A DNA stretch of 64,000 bases from Rhizobium leguminosarum (GCF_001679785.1 NZ_CP016290.1:434001-498000), one strand, 5' to 3'. Positions 16,204 to 26,116 are shown, counted from the first letter of the stretch. Translations and numbers: made by a program. Notes: generated by a model from the letters alone, not told the origin.

Positions 16204-17391
16204 CTACAACAGCGCTTCTCTTACAGCCCTCACCGCCGCCAGCGCTGTCCGCGTCCGCGTCGTGCTGACGAATTCCGGCCAACTCGACAGGACAATCGCC
16301 GCGAAGTCCGCCCCCGGGTCGATATAGATCAGTTGCCCGAAGACCCCGCGGGCCATATACACGCCGTGTGCCGTATCCTCGATCCAGAACTGGTTGTGAT
16401 ACGCGCCGGCGGGCAGAACCTCTTGATAGATGCCACCGAAGAGTCTCGGATCAGCATCGAACCGTGTCCCGGCAATCCACTCGGTCGGCACGATGCGCCG
16501 GCCGTCGATCTCGCCGCCGCGAAGGTGCAGTAGGGCGAGACGCGCATAGTCGCGAAGCGTCGCATTGAACCCGCCATCACCCAAAGCATAGCCGGCAGCG
16601 TCCACGGTAAAATAGGCGTCTTCCTCCGCCCCCATCGGCGCCCACAATTCACGGCTGACGAGTTCTGCAAGCGGGGTAGCGGCGGCACGCTGTAGAACGA
16701 AGGACAGTACATCCGTCTCGATCGATCGATAGCGGAAGGAGGTACCGTGCGGGCACTCCAGATCCTTCAAAGACAGCATCAGGTCCCAGACATTCGTATG
16801 CCAGTTCGGGTTGACAAGCTTCTTCCAACCACTGGCGACATCCAGCTGCGCCATGTGGGAATCGAGCGCAGTATAGGTCTCGTCGAAGGCCACGCCGCTT
16901 GTCATGTCGAGCACGTGCTGCACGGTCGCGCCGTTGTAGGCCGTCGCCTCCAGCTCGGGGAGATAGTGCGTCAGAGACGCGGTCGGGTCGACCATCCCGC
17001 GGCCGATCAAGATGCCCGCAAGGGTGCCGACGACCGACTTGGCGACCGATTGCGACAGGTGCTGGGTATACGGTGTCATACCGTTCAGGTAACGCTCGGC
17101 GACGATCTTACCGCCATGAAGCACCAGGAAGCCATTGGCATAGCTCGTCTCGAGGAAGCTGCCAATGGTATAAGCCTGCCCCTCCGCCTCGAAGGGGATG
17201 ACGTCGATATCCCGAAGATCGGCCGGCAACACGCTTGCCGGACCCGCTCCACGCCAGACCTGCGTTGTCGGCAGTATTTCCCGGACATGCTGGAAGGTCC
17301 AGCGATTCCAGGGCGCGCGGTCCCAGTCTTGGATTGGAATGCGAATATTGCAGGGTAAAGTCGGATCACGGAATGGCGAAATACTGGTCAT
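16204..17391 (-). CDS. Serine hydrolase of the beta-lactamase / penicillin-binding protein class C fold
   Basis: 395 residues. The serine-nucleophile motif SxxK is seen as SVAK in HLSQSVAKSVVGTLAG, and a Tyr-x-Ser element in RYRSIETDVL can serve as the second motif; a third HGG-like motif is not certain. Members hydrolyse amide or ester bonds, including D-amino acid peptides and amides. No export signal peptide is evident, so it is probably cytoplasmic. It is the last gene of a minus-strand run (importer, amidase, regulator), 28 bases behind the regulator stop. Its place in an uptake operon suggests it acts on the imported compound. Confidence 0.75.
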   Translation of the reverse strand: MTSISPFRDPTLPCNIRIPIQDWDRAPWNRWTFQHVREILPTTQVWRGAGPASVLPADLRDIDVIPFEAEGQAYTIGSFLETSYANGFLVLHGGKIVAERYLNGMTPYTQHLSQSVAKSVVGTLAGILIGRGMVDPTASLTHYLPELEATAYNGATVQHVLDMTSGVAFDETYTALDSHMAQLDVASGWKKLVNPNWHTNVWDLMLSLKDLECPHGTSFRYRSIETDVLSFVLQRAAATPLAELVSRELWAPMGAEEDAYFTVDAAGYALGDGGFNATLRDYARLALLHLRGGEIDGRRIVPTEWIAGTRFDADPRLFGGIYQEVLPAGAYHNQFWIEDTAHGVYMARGVFGQLIYIDPGADFAAIVLSSWPEFVSTTRTRTALAAVRAVREALL

Positions 17392-17419
17392 TCATGCTCT
17401 CACTTGCGGTTGAAATGGA

Positions 17420-18349
17420 TCAATCGTTGCGGCGGAGATAGCTGCCTCCGACGAACTCCCCGAAGAGGGTGCCCATGTCGCTCATCTTGGCGAAGTTACG
17501 CTTAGCCTTCGGCCCTAATTTAGTGGCAACGGCGTCGATGAGCAGGTTGAGTACGACACTGAGGCTTGCCGTAGAATCCCAGAAGGTTTTCACATGCGTA
17601 TGCGCCTCGAAGACGAAGCGCGTATAGGCAAAAGCCCAGTGACTGAACTTGTCGGTGACGATGACCAGCGGCATGTCCATCGACTTCAGCTTCTCCACCA
17701 GCTTGATGCCGCGGGTCGCGTACGAGGCCGTGTCAACGAGGACGACGGCGCTCTGCTTGGGATCTGCATTGATGATCTCGCCAAACGTGCCCGAGGCGTT
17801 GTCGATGAAAATCACGTTGGAGCGCGCCCAGAGCAGGCGGCTGGCGAAATCCATGGCCAGCCCCTTCGAGGCCTGGAAGCCGACGACATAGATGGTGCGC
17901 GCCTTCACGAGCAGGCTTGCGGCCTCGTCCCACACGTCCGTGGTAGTCAAGGCGTAGGCTTTCACGATAGCGTCGAGTTCCAGCCGCAGGCTTTCCTGCA
18001 GCATCTGCTGTCGGCCTTCGCGCATTTGAAAGCGGGCCATGTAATCGTCGACTTCGCTGTCCTTGTCCGCGACCGCGACGCGCAACCGCTTCTTGAGGTC
18101 GCGCAGGTTCTCGAAACCGAGGCCACGAACGAACCGCGTGACGGTCATTTCGCTGACGCCCACCGCCTCAGCTATGCTGCTGCCGGTCTCGAAGGGCAAT
18201 ATCTGAATATTATCCAAGATATAAGCCGCAAGGCTTTGCTCCGAGGGCGAGAAACCGGACATGCGGTCGCGCAGGATCGCTTCGATGTCTATTTTCTGCT
18301 CGACGTCGCTCGATCCGTTAGCATCCTTGCCGCTTCGTGCTTTCACCAC
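17420..18349 (-). CDS. RpiR/MurR-family transcriptional regulator
   Basis: 309 residues. N-terminal helix-turn-helix (SSIAEAVGVSEMTVTRFVR, residues ~58-76) followed by a SIS domain (~125-270; ARTIYVVGFQASKGLAMDF) that binds a phosphorylated sugar or related ligand in known members. It lies 12 bases after the amidase and 28 before the serine hydrolase, so it is co-transcribed with the genes it most likely controls. A candidate operator is the inverted repeat at 24916-24937 before the first gene of the operon. The ligand is unknown. Confidence 0.88.
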   Translation of the reverse strand: MVKARSGKDANGSSDVEQKIDIEAILRDRMSGFSPSEQSLAAYILDNIQILPFETGSSIAEAVGVSEMTVTRFVRGLGFENLRDLKKRLRVAVADKDSEVDDYMARFQMREGRQQMLQESLRLELDAIVKAYALTTTDVWDEAASLLVKARTIYVVGFQASKGLAMDFASRLLWARSNVIFIDNASGTFGEIINADPKQSAVVLVDTASYATRGIKLVEKLKSMDMPLVIVTDKFSHWAFAYTRFVFEAHTHVKTFWDSTASLSVVLNLLIDAVATKLGPKAKRNFAKMSDMGTLFGEFVGGSYLRRND

Positions 18350-18361
18350 AGTGACAGACTC

Positions 18362-19813
18362 CTAGAAATTGCCGGCGTGAATGGCTGGACGCCCCTGCCC
18401 CCAGACGCCGGGAGCGCTGTCCACTTCTTCCTCGATTTGCCGCGCCGCCGCAAGCAGCAGATCCTCACGTCCAAAACGGGCGACAAGCTGGATCCCGATA
18501 GGTAGACCATCCCGGCTGCTTCCAAGCGGTAGGGAGATCGCGGGCTGTCCCGTCGCATTGAACAACGCAGTATAAGTCTCCTTCGGCGCAAGATCATTGA
18601 ATACGCCTTCCGCATCGATGCCCGCTCGATCGGGATCGAACGTGCCGATCGGTTCCGGCAGCATTGCGCTGGTCGGTGTCAGCAAAAGATCATATCCGGC
18701 AAAGAAGCGCCCGACCTGCCGCGTCACCCGGTCATAGACGGCAAGCGCGTCGATAAGCTGTGCACCGCTGATGCCGAGCCCCCATCGATAAAGAGCATAT
18801 ACGCTTGTGCCAAGCGCTTCCTCGAGCGAGCGATTCATATGCCGCGCCATCGCCGGCATATGTGCGGCGGCGTCGGCTGCCCAGATGACCTTCTGCGCCT
18901 GGAGGAAGGCCGGATAATCAAAATCCGGCGAGGCCTCTTCGACATGGTGGCCAAGGGATGAAAGCCGCTCCGCCGCCGATCTTGTCGCGGTGACAACCTC
19001 CGGGTCGATCTGCACACCGGACCATGAGCGCGTGCACAGGGCGATGCGCAGCCCCTGCGGCCGGTGCTTGATGGCGTCGAGATAGGTGACCACTGGCGGC
19101 ACGATCTCATAGCCGTCGCCGGCATCCGGGCCATGGCACAGGTCGAGCAGGGCTGCGGTATCGCGGACTAAGCGTGTGAGCATGAAGGCTGTTGCCAGGC
19201 CCAGAAGCGGGGCATTCCCATTCGGCGCGCCGGTAACCCGCCCGCGTGAAGGTTTCAGACCGATCAAGCCGCAGAACGCGGCCGGATTGCGAATTGATCC
19301 ACCCCCGTCGCTGCCCTGTGCAAAAGGCACGATGCCTGCGGCGACGGCTGCCGCCGCACCGCCGCTGGAACCCGCGACGCCGCGCTCTGGGTTCCAAGGA
19401 TTGCGCGTTGCGCCATAAAGGGGCGATTCCGTCGCCGCCGGCACGCCGAATTCGGAACTCGTCGTGCGGCCGACATTGTTTAGGCCGCCGGCGCGCAACC
19501 GTGTCCAGTAGACGGAGTCATGGCCGGCGCGGAAACCTTGCGCGAGACGGCTGCCGAACTCGGCCGGGCGGCCCGCTTCGATTGGGAAGTCCTTGGTGAG
19601 GGTGGCAATTCCGCCGAAGGGGGTGGCGGACGTCACCTCCGGCAGGATCTCGAGCGCGTCCGGATAGAGTTCGATGACGGCGTTCAGCGCAGGGTTCACG
19701 GCCGCGACGGCCTGTTCGACGCACCGGCCGAGCTCCTTTGGCGTGACCTCGCCTTTCGCCAGCAGGTGGGCGAGGCCGGTTCCATCATGGGCCGCATACT
19801 CATTAAGGCGCAT
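18362..19813 (-). CDS. Amidase signature family hydrolase
   Basis: 483 residues. The Ser-cisSer-Lys triad of the family is visible: Lys in TLTKDFPIEAG, the cis-Ser in GVAGSSGGAAAAVAAG and the nucleophile Ser in QGSDGGGSIRNPAAFCG. These enzymes cleave carboxamides (Gln/Asn-tRNA amidotransferase A subunit, aryl and acyl amidases). Its start overlaps the end of the ABC ATPase gene by 11 bases, indicating translational coupling with the importer. Together they suggest that the imported molecule contains an amide bond that is opened in the cytoplasm. Confidence 0.88.
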   Translation of the reverse strand: MRLNEYAAHDGTGLAHLLAKGEVTPKELGRCVEQAVAAVNPALNAVIELYPDALEILPEVTSATPFGGIATLTKDFPIEAGRPAEFGSRLAQGFRAGHDSVYWTRLRAGGLNNVGRTTSSEFGVPAATESPLYGATRNPWNPERGVAGSSGGAAAAVAAGIVPFAQGSDGGGSIRNPAAFCGLIGLKPSRGRVTGAPNGNAPLLGLATAFMLTRLVRDTAALLDLCHGPDAGDGYEIVPPVVTYLDAIKHRPQGLRIALCTRSWSGVQIDPEVVTATRSAAERLSSLGHHVEEASPDFDYPAFLQAQKVIWAADAAAHMPAMARHMNRSLEEALGTSVYALYRWGLGISGAQLIDALAVYDRVTRQVGRFFAGYDLLLTPTSAMLPEPIGTFDPDRAGIDAEGVFNDLAPKETYTALFNATGQPAISLPLGSSRDGLPIGIQLVARFGREDLLLAAARQIEEEVDSAPGVWGQGRPAIHAGNF

Positions 19814-21467
19814 GGATCACTACCGGTTGCGAAGGGGGAATTGTCCGGGCCGACGGCAGCCGAGCCAACGAGCCGACCAGCGCCTGCGTATAGGGGTCCT
19901 GCGGCGTGGACAGAACCTGCCACGCCACGCCCTGCTCTACAATGCGCCCGGCTTTGAAGACATAGACACGCTGGCAAAGGCTGCTCACCACGGCGAGATC
20001 GTGCGAGATGTAGAGCAGCGTCAGCGAGCGCTCACGCTGGAGCCGCACGAGCAATTCCAGGATCTGCGCCTGTGTCGTGACATCAAGCGCCGAGGTGATT
20101 TCGTCGGCGATGAGAAGCTGCGGTTTCAGCGCCAACGCTCGTGCAAGGCCGACGCGCTGACATTGGCCGCCGGAAAGCTGCTGTGGCTTGCGATCGCGCA
20201 GGCTGCTCGGCAATTCTACCATATCCAGCAAGACGTCGGCCTCTTTCCGCGCCGCCTTTCGGTCCGCGATGCCATGCCGCCAGATCGGCTCGGCGACGGC
20301 CTCGGCAATGGTCAGGCGCGGATTGAGTGAATCGTACGGGTTCTGGAACACCATCTGCACACGGCGACGGAACGCCGTCAGCGCCTCCCCCCCGAATGCG
20401 CCGACATCCTGCCCGTCCAGGCGGATCGCGCCACCGCTCGGCGTGTTCAGGCGAATGATCGACCGGGCGAGCGTGCTCTTGCCGGAGCCGCTTTCGCCTA
20501 CGATACCAACCGTTTCGCCCGTATTGATCTTAAGATCTATGCCGTCGATGGCCCGGAAGGAATTGTCGGTTCCGAAGCCGCTGAGCAGGCCCTGCCCGGC
20601 GGGGAACGTCACCGAAAGATTTTCGATGCTCAGCAGCGGCGTTGCCCGATCCGGACCGCTCGCAGTGCCATAGCTCTTGCGGCCTGGCTGGGATTCGATC
20701 AGCAGTCTTGTATAGGGATGGCGCGGCCGGTTGATGACGTCGTCGATCGGCCCCTGTTCCACCACCTCGCCATTGCGCATGACCACCACACGCGAGCAGA
20801 TATCCGCGACGACGCCGAGATCGTGCGAAATGAGGATCATCGCCAGCCCGTTCTTGCGATTGAGCTCCTTGAGCAGTTCCAGGATGCGGGCCTGCACCGT
20901 GACGTCGAGAGCGGTCGTCGGCTCGTCGGCGATCAGCAGCTTCGGCTGGCAGCCGATGGCGGCAGCGATCATCGCCCGTTGTTTCATGCCGCCGGAAAAC
21001 TCGTGCGGATAGGACCGTGCGCGCTTTTCCGGCTCGTGTATACCCACATCCTCCAGCAGCTTAATCGCGCGTTGTAGGCCTTCGCGCTTGCCGATCCCGA
21101 GGTGCCGGATCATCGGCGCCGCGACCTGCGGGCCGATGCGGCGCAATGGATCGAGATGCGATGCCGGGTTCTGGAAGATCATACCGATGTCGCGGCCGCG
21201 AATGGCGCACAGCTCGTCCTCGCCAAGCGTCAGCAGGTCGCGTCCGTCGAGCCTAACCGTGCCGTCGGCGCGTGCCTTAGCCGACAGCAGCCGCATCAGG
21301 GCGCGGCAGGTCACGGATTTGCCCGAACCGCTTTCGCCAACGATGCCGAGGATTTCTCCCGGCTGGAGCGTGAACGATACGTTCTTCACCGCCGCGAAAC
21401 CACCGAAGCTGACGCACAGATCCTTGACTTCAAGCAGCGGCGGCTTGCCCGTTTCCCCCCCGCTCAT
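19803..21467 (-). CDS. Oligopeptide/nickel-type ABC importer, fused double ATPase (DppD-DppF-like)
   Basis: 554 residues containing two complete ATPase domains in one chain. Domain 1: Walker A GIVGESGSGKSVTCRALM, signature EFSGGMKQRAMIAAA, Walker B LLIADEPTTALDV. Domain 2: GIVGESGSGKSTLARSII, QLSGGQCQRVGLARA, LLIADEITSALDV. The start MSGGETGKPP at 21467 overlaps the preceding permease stop by ATGA. Each domain carries the C-terminal extension typical of the Dpp/Opp subfamily (HPYTRLLIES, DPYTQALVGS). It energises uptake through the two permeases encoded upstream. Confidence 0.9.
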   Translation of the reverse strand: MSGGETGKPPLLEVKDLCVSFGGFAAVKNVSFTLQPGEILGIVGESGSGKSVTCRALMRLLSAKARADGTVRLDGRDLLTLGEDELCAIRGRDIGMIFQNPASHLDPLRRIGPQVAAPMIRHLGIGKREGLQRAIKLLEDVGIHEPEKRARSYPHEFSGGMKQRAMIAAAIGCQPKLLIADEPTTALDVTVQARILELLKELNRKNGLAMILISHDLGVVADICSRVVVMRNGEVVEQGPIDDVINRPRHPYTRLLIESQPGRKSYGTASGPDRATPLLSIENLSVTFPAGQGLLSGFGTDNSFRAIDGIDLKINTGETVGIVGESGSGKSTLARSIIRLNTPSGGAIRLDGQDVGAFGGEALTAFRRRVQMVFQNPYDSLNPRLTIAEAVAEPIWRHGIADRKAARKEADVLLDMVELPSSLRDRKPQQLSGGQCQRVGLARALALKPQLLIADEITSALDVTTQAQILELLVRLQRERSLTLLYISHDLAVVSSLCQRVYVFKAGRIVEQGVAWQVLSTPQDPYTQALVGSLARLPSARTIPPSQPVVIHAP

Positions 21468-22315
21468 GCCGTAACTCCCATCCGCTGTATCTGCCCCAGT
21501 CCATCGCCGAGCAGAGCAAAACCGAGGCCGAGCGAAATGGCGGCCAATCCCGGAAACAGGCAGATCCACCAGGCTTGCTGCACGAAAGCCTGACCGTCGG
21601 CGATCATCACGCCCCATTCGGCGAGCGGCGGCTGCGCGCCCATGCCGAGGAAGCCGAAGCTTGCGCCGGCGAGCATGACGAGCACCGCGTCGCTGGCTGC
21701 ATAGGCGATGACCGGTCCGATCGCGTTGGGGAGCACATGATGGCTGAGTATGGTGGCCGGAGAATAGCCGAGGCATTTGACCGCCTGGATATACTCGCTT
21801 TCGCGGATCGTCAGGACCTGCGCCCGCACCAAACGCGCATAGCTGACCCAGCCAACGAGGGTCAGCGCCAGGATGAAGTTGACGAGCCCCGGCCCGAGCA
21901 CGCCGACAATGGCCAGCACCAGAACAAAGAAGGGGAACGCGACGGTGAGGTCATAGATGCGCATGAACAAGGTATCGACCGCACCGCCGAAATAGCCGCT
22001 CAACAGCCCGATCGTCGTGCCGATCAGGAGGGGCGGAAGCACCCCGGCCACACACAGCAGCAGATCGACCCGGCTTGCGAAAAGAACCCGCGAGAAGACG
22101 TCGCGACCGACTTGGTCCGTGCCGAACAAATGGGCGGCACTCGGCGGCGAAAGCATATTCATGATGTCAATAGCATTGGGATCATAGGGCGCGATCGCGG
22201 AGGCGGCTAGCGCCATCACCAACCATCCACCAAGAATGACGGCTGCAATCAGGATGGTAGGGGTAATGCTGCCGACGGGTGGCGCGGTTTGCACAAGAAT
22301 AGGGCTGTCAGCCAT
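21464..22315 (-). CDS. Dipeptide/oligopeptide-type ABC importer permease (DppC-like)
   Basis: 283 residues with about six membrane segments. The N-terminal segment (TILIAAVILGGWLVMALAAS) is followed by the DppC-type PYDPNAIDIMNML and HLFGTDQVGRDVFSR motifs. The coupling EAA loop (YIQAVKCLGYSPATILSHHVLPNA) contacts the ATPase. It lies 11 bases after dppB-like and overlaps the ATPase gene by ATGA. Confidence 0.92.
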   Translation of the reverse strand: MADSPILVQTAPPVGSITPTILIAAVILGGWLVMALAASAIAPYDPNAIDIMNMLSPPSAAHLFGTDQVGRDVFSRVLFASRVDLLLCVAGVLPPLLIGTTIGLLSGYFGGAVDTLFMRIYDLTVAFPFFVLVLAIVGVLGPGLVNFILALTLVGWVSYARLVRAQVLTIRESEYIQAVKCLGYSPATILSHHVLPNAIGPVIAYAASDAVLVMLAGASFGFLGMGAQPPLAEWGVMIADGQAFVQQAWWICLFPGLAAISLGLGFALLGDGLGQIQRMGVTA

Positions 22316-22326
22316 GGGCTATCTCC

Positions 22327-23265
22327 TCAGAACCGGACGCGCGGATCGATGAAGGCGGTGAGCAGATCCACCATCAGCGTGATCAGGACGGTCGAGACCG
22401 CGAAGATCAGCGTCAAGCCCTGCACGACATAGTAGTCGCGGCCGAGCAGCGCGTTGACCATCAGCGTACCGAGGCCGGGCACCGCATAGACGGTTTCGAC
22501 GATGACGGCGCCGCCGATCATGAAGGCCACCATGACGCCGAGCAGGTTGAGCGTCGGCAGCGCGGCGTTCGGCAACATGGTCTGCCAGAATATCTGCCGC
22601 TCTGTTGCGCCCTGCGCCCGCGCGGCGGTAACGAAGTCGGCCGTCGTTTTTTCGATAAGGGCGGCACGCAGGCTCTGAGTCAGAACCGGCACAAGCCAGA
22701 TGGCCGTCGACAGGGCCGGCAGAAAGAGGTGATGAAGATGGCCTGTGAAACCGGTGCCGTAGCCCGAGACCGGAAACCAGCCGAGGCTGACGCCGAAGAA
22801 GCGCGACATCATGATGCCCAGCCAGAATACAGGGATGGTGAGGCCGGCAATCCCCAAAAGGCGAACGGTCTGGTCTGCGATGCCGCCTGGACGGCGGGCG
22901 CCGAGGATGGCGAGCACGACCGTCGGCGGGATGGCGAGGCACAGCACATAGCCGGTCAGGAACAGCGTCGGCCACATGAACTGTTTAATAAGCTGGCTCA
23001 CCGGTCGCTGAAAGCGCAGCGACAGGCCGATATCGCCCGAAGCGAGATTGGCAAGATAGGTCAGGAACTGCCGCCAGAGCGGCAGGTCGAGCCCATATTG
23101 CGACCGGATCGCAGCGATGGTTTCAGCACTCGCCCTCTCCCCGGCAAGAAGCCGCGCGGGATCGCCGGGGGCCATGTGCACTAAAAGGAACGTCACGAGG
23201 CTAATACCGGCAAGCACACCGATCAATTGCAGCAGGCGCCGCGAAATGAGTTGCAGAAGGGGCAA
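22327..23265 (-). CDS. Dipeptide/oligopeptide-type ABC importer permease (DppB-like)
   Basis: 312 residues. The first membrane segment (LLQLIGVLAGISLVTFLLVH) and the following PGDPARLLAGERAS match DppB proteins. A typical EAA loop (FVTAARAQGATERQIFWQTMLPNA) and six membrane segments are present. It is the second gene of the importer operon, after the binding protein. Confidence 0.92.
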   Translation of the reverse strand: MPLLQLISRRLLQLIGVLAGISLVTFLLVHMAPGDPARLLAGERASAETIAAIRSQYGLDLPLWRQFLTYLANLASGDIGLSLRFQRPVSQLIKQFMWPTLFLTGYVLCLAIPPTVVLAILGARRPGGIADQTVRLLGIAGLTIPVFWLGIMMSRFFGVSLGWFPVSGYGTGFTGHLHHLFLPALSTAIWLVPVLTQSLRAALIEKTTADFVTAARAQGATERQIFWQTMLPNAALPTLNLLGVMVAFMIGGAVIVETVYAVPGLGTLMVNALLGRDYYVVQGLTLIFAVSTVLITLMVDLLTAFIDPRVRF

Positions 23266-23303
23266 TCCGGTTCTCCGGTTCGAGCGTCAGGGGTGGAGGC
23301 GGC

Positions 23304-24851
23304 TCACTGGCCGATGGAGGTTTCTTCCAGCGTCCACTGTAGCGAGGGCGTCAGCTTGAGACCCTGGAGACGCTTCGAATAGGCAACCGCGTTTGGCGCA
23401 TAATAGAGGGGGATCTGCGCCACCTCCTCGGTGGTGATCTTCTGAATCTTCTTGTAGATTTCCGCGCGCTTGCCCTGATCGGCCTCTTTGGTGCCCTGCT
23501 CCACGAGCGCGTCAACCCTCGCGTTCGCATAGAACGTGTTGTAGGAGTTCGAGCCGCAGGATCCGCACACGGCCCAGCGGACGGCAAGGTCAGGATCGGG
23601 GGTTTCGTTGTACCACCAGTTGGCAGCAGCGTCGTAATCGCCTTTGCCGGTGGCATCCCACCAGGCGGCGCCATCGACGTTGACGATCACAGGCTTCAAC
23701 CCGATCGCCTGCCATTGGGCCTGGATCAGCAGTGCCGTCTGCTGCGCCGGCGCATCGGCGGTCGCCAGGATCTTTACGTCGCGCCCCGCCATGCCGGATT
23801 CGGCCAATAATTCCTTTGCCTTGGCGGGTTCGTGCGGAATACCCGGGTAATCCTTGTCATGGAAATCGACGCTGCCCGGCAGCGTGGTGTTCGCCGGTTC
23901 GGCATAGCCACGCGTGATGGCTGCGGCTATGGCCTTGTTGTCGATCGCCATGCTGGCCGCCTGCCGCGCCTTCAGATTGGAGAAGGGCTCGCGCTTGTGG
24001 TTGAGCAGAGTCATGTAGATCGTGGTCGAAGGCTCGAGCCGCATATCTACCGACTCGGCCGCCTTCAGCTCGTCGATCTGCGCCCACGGCACCGCGCGCA
24101 CCACGTCGACCTCGCCGGCCTTCAGCATAGCGATGCGGGTTTCGGGAGATGTGATCTCGATCAACTCGACCGTGGCGTCCGACTTCGGATAGCCCTTGCG
24201 CCAGTAGTGCGGATTGGGTTGGAGAACAAGCTTCTCGTTCGGCTTCCACTGTTTGACTTCATAGGGGCCGGACGTAACCGGGACCGTGGCGAAAGCCGCC
24301 TCCTCGCCGCGCTTCTCGACATCGGCCTTCGAGATGATGCCCATGTTCCAGATTTCCGCGTTGCCAAGGAAAGGCGCGAAGGCCGACTTGAGCGTGATCA
24401 ACACGGTTTTCGCATCCGCCGCGGTCACAGATTCCACGGCCCCCAGCGGCGCAGGATAAGCCGACCTCTTGTCGCTCCGGATACGGTTGAGGCTGAAGGC
24501 CACGTCGGCAGCCGTGATCGGCGAACCGTCCGAGAACTGGGCATCGCGCAGATGAAAGGTGTAGCTCTTGCCTTCCGGCGAAATTTCCCATTTCTCGGCG
24601 AGCCCCGGCTCGAGCGCGCCGGTTTCGGAGTTCCGGCGCAGCAGACGCGAATAAAGCTGGCCGTAGGTTTCGATATTGCCGGCCGCTGCGGAGCGCATCG
24701 GATCAAGCGTCGTAGTCTGGTAAGGCGAAACGACGCGGATTACATCGTCGGCGAAGGCCGGCACGGTCCAACATAATCCCATAGCGACGAGGGCCGCGCC
24801 GTGCAGCACCGCGCCCGCACCCCGTGGGCGGAATCCGCTCAAGGAATTCAT
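23304..24851 (-). CDS. Periplasmic solute-binding protein, family 5 (dipeptide/oligopeptide type)
   Basis: 515 residues with a signal peptide (hydrophobic core VLHGAALVAMGLCWTVPAF, probable cleavage after PAFA-D). The mature protein has the family 5 hallmarks: DPMRSAAAGNIETYGQLYSR, then WEISPEGKSYTFHLRDAQFSDG and LSDGSPITA-like spacing, and a C-terminal dipeptide-binding lobe. It determines the ligand of the importer, which may be a peptide, opine or peptide-like amide; the ligand cannot be read from the sequence. It heads the minus-strand operon that ends with the serine hydrolase at 16204. Confidence 0.9.
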   Translation of the reverse strand: MNSLSGFRPRGAGAVLHGAALVAMGLCWTVPAFADDVIRVVSPYQTTTLDPMRSAAAGNIETYGQLYSRLLRRNSETGALEPGLAEKWEISPEGKSYTFHLRDAQFSDGSPITAADVAFSLNRIRSDKRSAYPAPLGAVESVTAADAKTVLITLKSAFAPFLGNAEIWNMGIISKADVEKRGEEAAFATVPVTSGPYEVKQWKPNEKLVLQPNPHYWRKGYPKSDATVELIEITSPETRIAMLKAGEVDVVRAVPWAQIDELKAAESVDMRLEPSTTIYMTLLNHKREPFSNLKARQAASMAIDNKAIAAAITRGYAEPANTTLPGSVDFHDKDYPGIPHEPAKAKELLAESGMAGRDVKILATADAPAQQTALLIQAQWQAIGLKPVIVNVDGAAWWDATGKGDYDAAANWWYNETPDPDLAVRWAVCGSCGSNSYNTFYANARVDALVEQGTKEADQGKRAEIYKKIQKITTEEVAQIPLYYAPNAVAYSKRLQGLKLTPSLQWTLEETSIGQ

Positions 24852-24915
24852 CTTGTTCTCCTCCCGATATTTCTCTTGTGCCTTTCGGCATGAGGAGACG
24901 TTATGTGGTATTATT

Positions 24916-24937
24916 AACTTTTGTCAACATTAAAGTT
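24916..24937. promoter_or_regulatory. Inverted repeat, candidate operator of the importer operon
   Basis: aacttt-tgtcaacatt-aaagtt: perfect 6-bp arms separated by 10 bases, in an AT-rich stretch 65 bases before the binding-protein start. Size and position fit an operator for the RpiR regulator encoded in the operon. Confidence 0.45.
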
Positions 24938-25079
24938 GAAAAGCTAACATAGTCCCACTCGCTGATCGCAAGAGATAAAAAAATATCGGCCGAGCGCCCG
25001 CTGCAACGAAAAACTCTGCGTGGTCACCGGCTCACGGCCTCGGCCGTTACGAGGTCAAAATGATCGATTTACAAGATCG

Positions 25080-26099
25080 TCAACTGCTCACCGTGCCTTG
25101 CCTGAAGGTCGGGGCGAGGCCGGCGAACTCCCCGTCGTTGAAGCGGATGGTCCGCACCTCGTCCTGGAAATCGGCGCAGGACTGCCGCCAGACTGACCCC
25201 GGCCAAACCAGTTCCACCGAGGCGTCGAGAGGCCGGTAGACGGCAGTGTAGAGCGTGCCGCAGTCACGTCCGTAGTGTGTCTGATACACGGGGGGGCGAT
25301 GGAAGCCGGCAAGAACCCTTTTGATACTCGCCGAGGCGGGCAGCAATTTCTCCACCGCCGCCTCGCGCTCGACCGAATTGGTGATCTCGGCGTAGCACGC
25401 CCATTCTACGCCGTGCTGGTGATTGGTGCTGACGCGACGCTCCACCACTTCCGCCGGGCGATCCGGATTTACATAGACGGTCGCGTGGTTTCCCTGACGG
25501 TCGATCACCGCGATGGAATAGGACATGTGCACTGGAATATCACGGAGCATGGCAACGGCTGCGGCCGTGGTGTTGGCAAACTCCAGCACGTATCGCAGCA
25601 CAACCGGCATGCCGAATCCCTGCCCCACGGCTGTGCGCCCGCCGAAGGCGAGCGAGACCGCCAGCCCGTCCTCATTGATGCCATCGAGCACGCCCCACAG
25701 GCAATCGACCACCGCGACGACGCGCTTGCCGTTGAAGCGCGACGCGAGCCAGGTGCCTTCGAGAAGGCGCGGGCTGTAGTCATAGTTGCGAATGAGCGAC
25801 GGCTCCGCACCGGTCACGATCGCCTGCGAACAGCCGCCCACATAGAAGGGCGGGCACCACATGGATAGGAAGCGGGCTTCGAGATCCCCGCCGCCGGCCG
25901 TCTCCACGATGGCCTCGTAGGTCGGCAGCAGTTTCGGCATATGTGTCCGCAATGCATTGAGGCTCACGGAATGGGTTGGGCGCGATCGGACACCTTCGCG
26001 CACGAACCAGCGGCTGTAGACGGGCCAATGGCGATCGAACACCCGGCGCCATTTGGGACCGGGTACATCTTCGTTTATAGCTTCGAACTTGAAGTCCAT
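25080..26099 (-). CDS. C45-type Ntn acyltransferase/amidohydrolase (acyl-CoA:6-APA acyltransferase-like)
   Basis: 339 residues from ATG 26099, 17 bases after the ATP-grasp stop; a longer frame to 26147 overlaps that gene and is less likely. The family processes itself next to a Cys that becomes the N-terminal nucleophile; GGC at residues 88-90 followed by SQAIVTG fits, and RNYDYSP and WGVLDGINEDGLAVSLAFGG match the conserved core. Known members transfer acyl chains onto amines or cleave amides (isopenicillin N acyltransferase, and related amidases). As third enzyme after a decarboxylase and an ATP-grasp ligase, it could acylate or trim the product made by them. Confidence 0.75.
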   Translation of the reverse strand: MDFKFEAINEDVPGPKWRRVFDRHWPVYSRWFVREGVRSRPTHSVSLNALRTHMPKLLPTYEAIVETAGGGDLEARFLSMWCPPFYVGGCSQAIVTGAEPSLIRNYDYSPRLLEGTWLASRFNGKRVVAVVDCLWGVLDGINEDGLAVSLAFGGRTAVGQGFGMPVVLRYVLEFANTTAAAVAMLRDIPVHMSYSIAVIDRQGNHATVYVNPDRPAEVVERRVSTNHQHGVEWACYAEITNSVEREAAVEKLLPASASIKRVLAGFHRPPVYQTHYGRDCGTLYTAVYRPLDASVELVWPGSVWRQSCADFQDEVRTIRFNDGEFAGLAPTFRQGTVSS

Positions 26100-26116
26100 G
26101 GCGTCCTGCCGAATCT

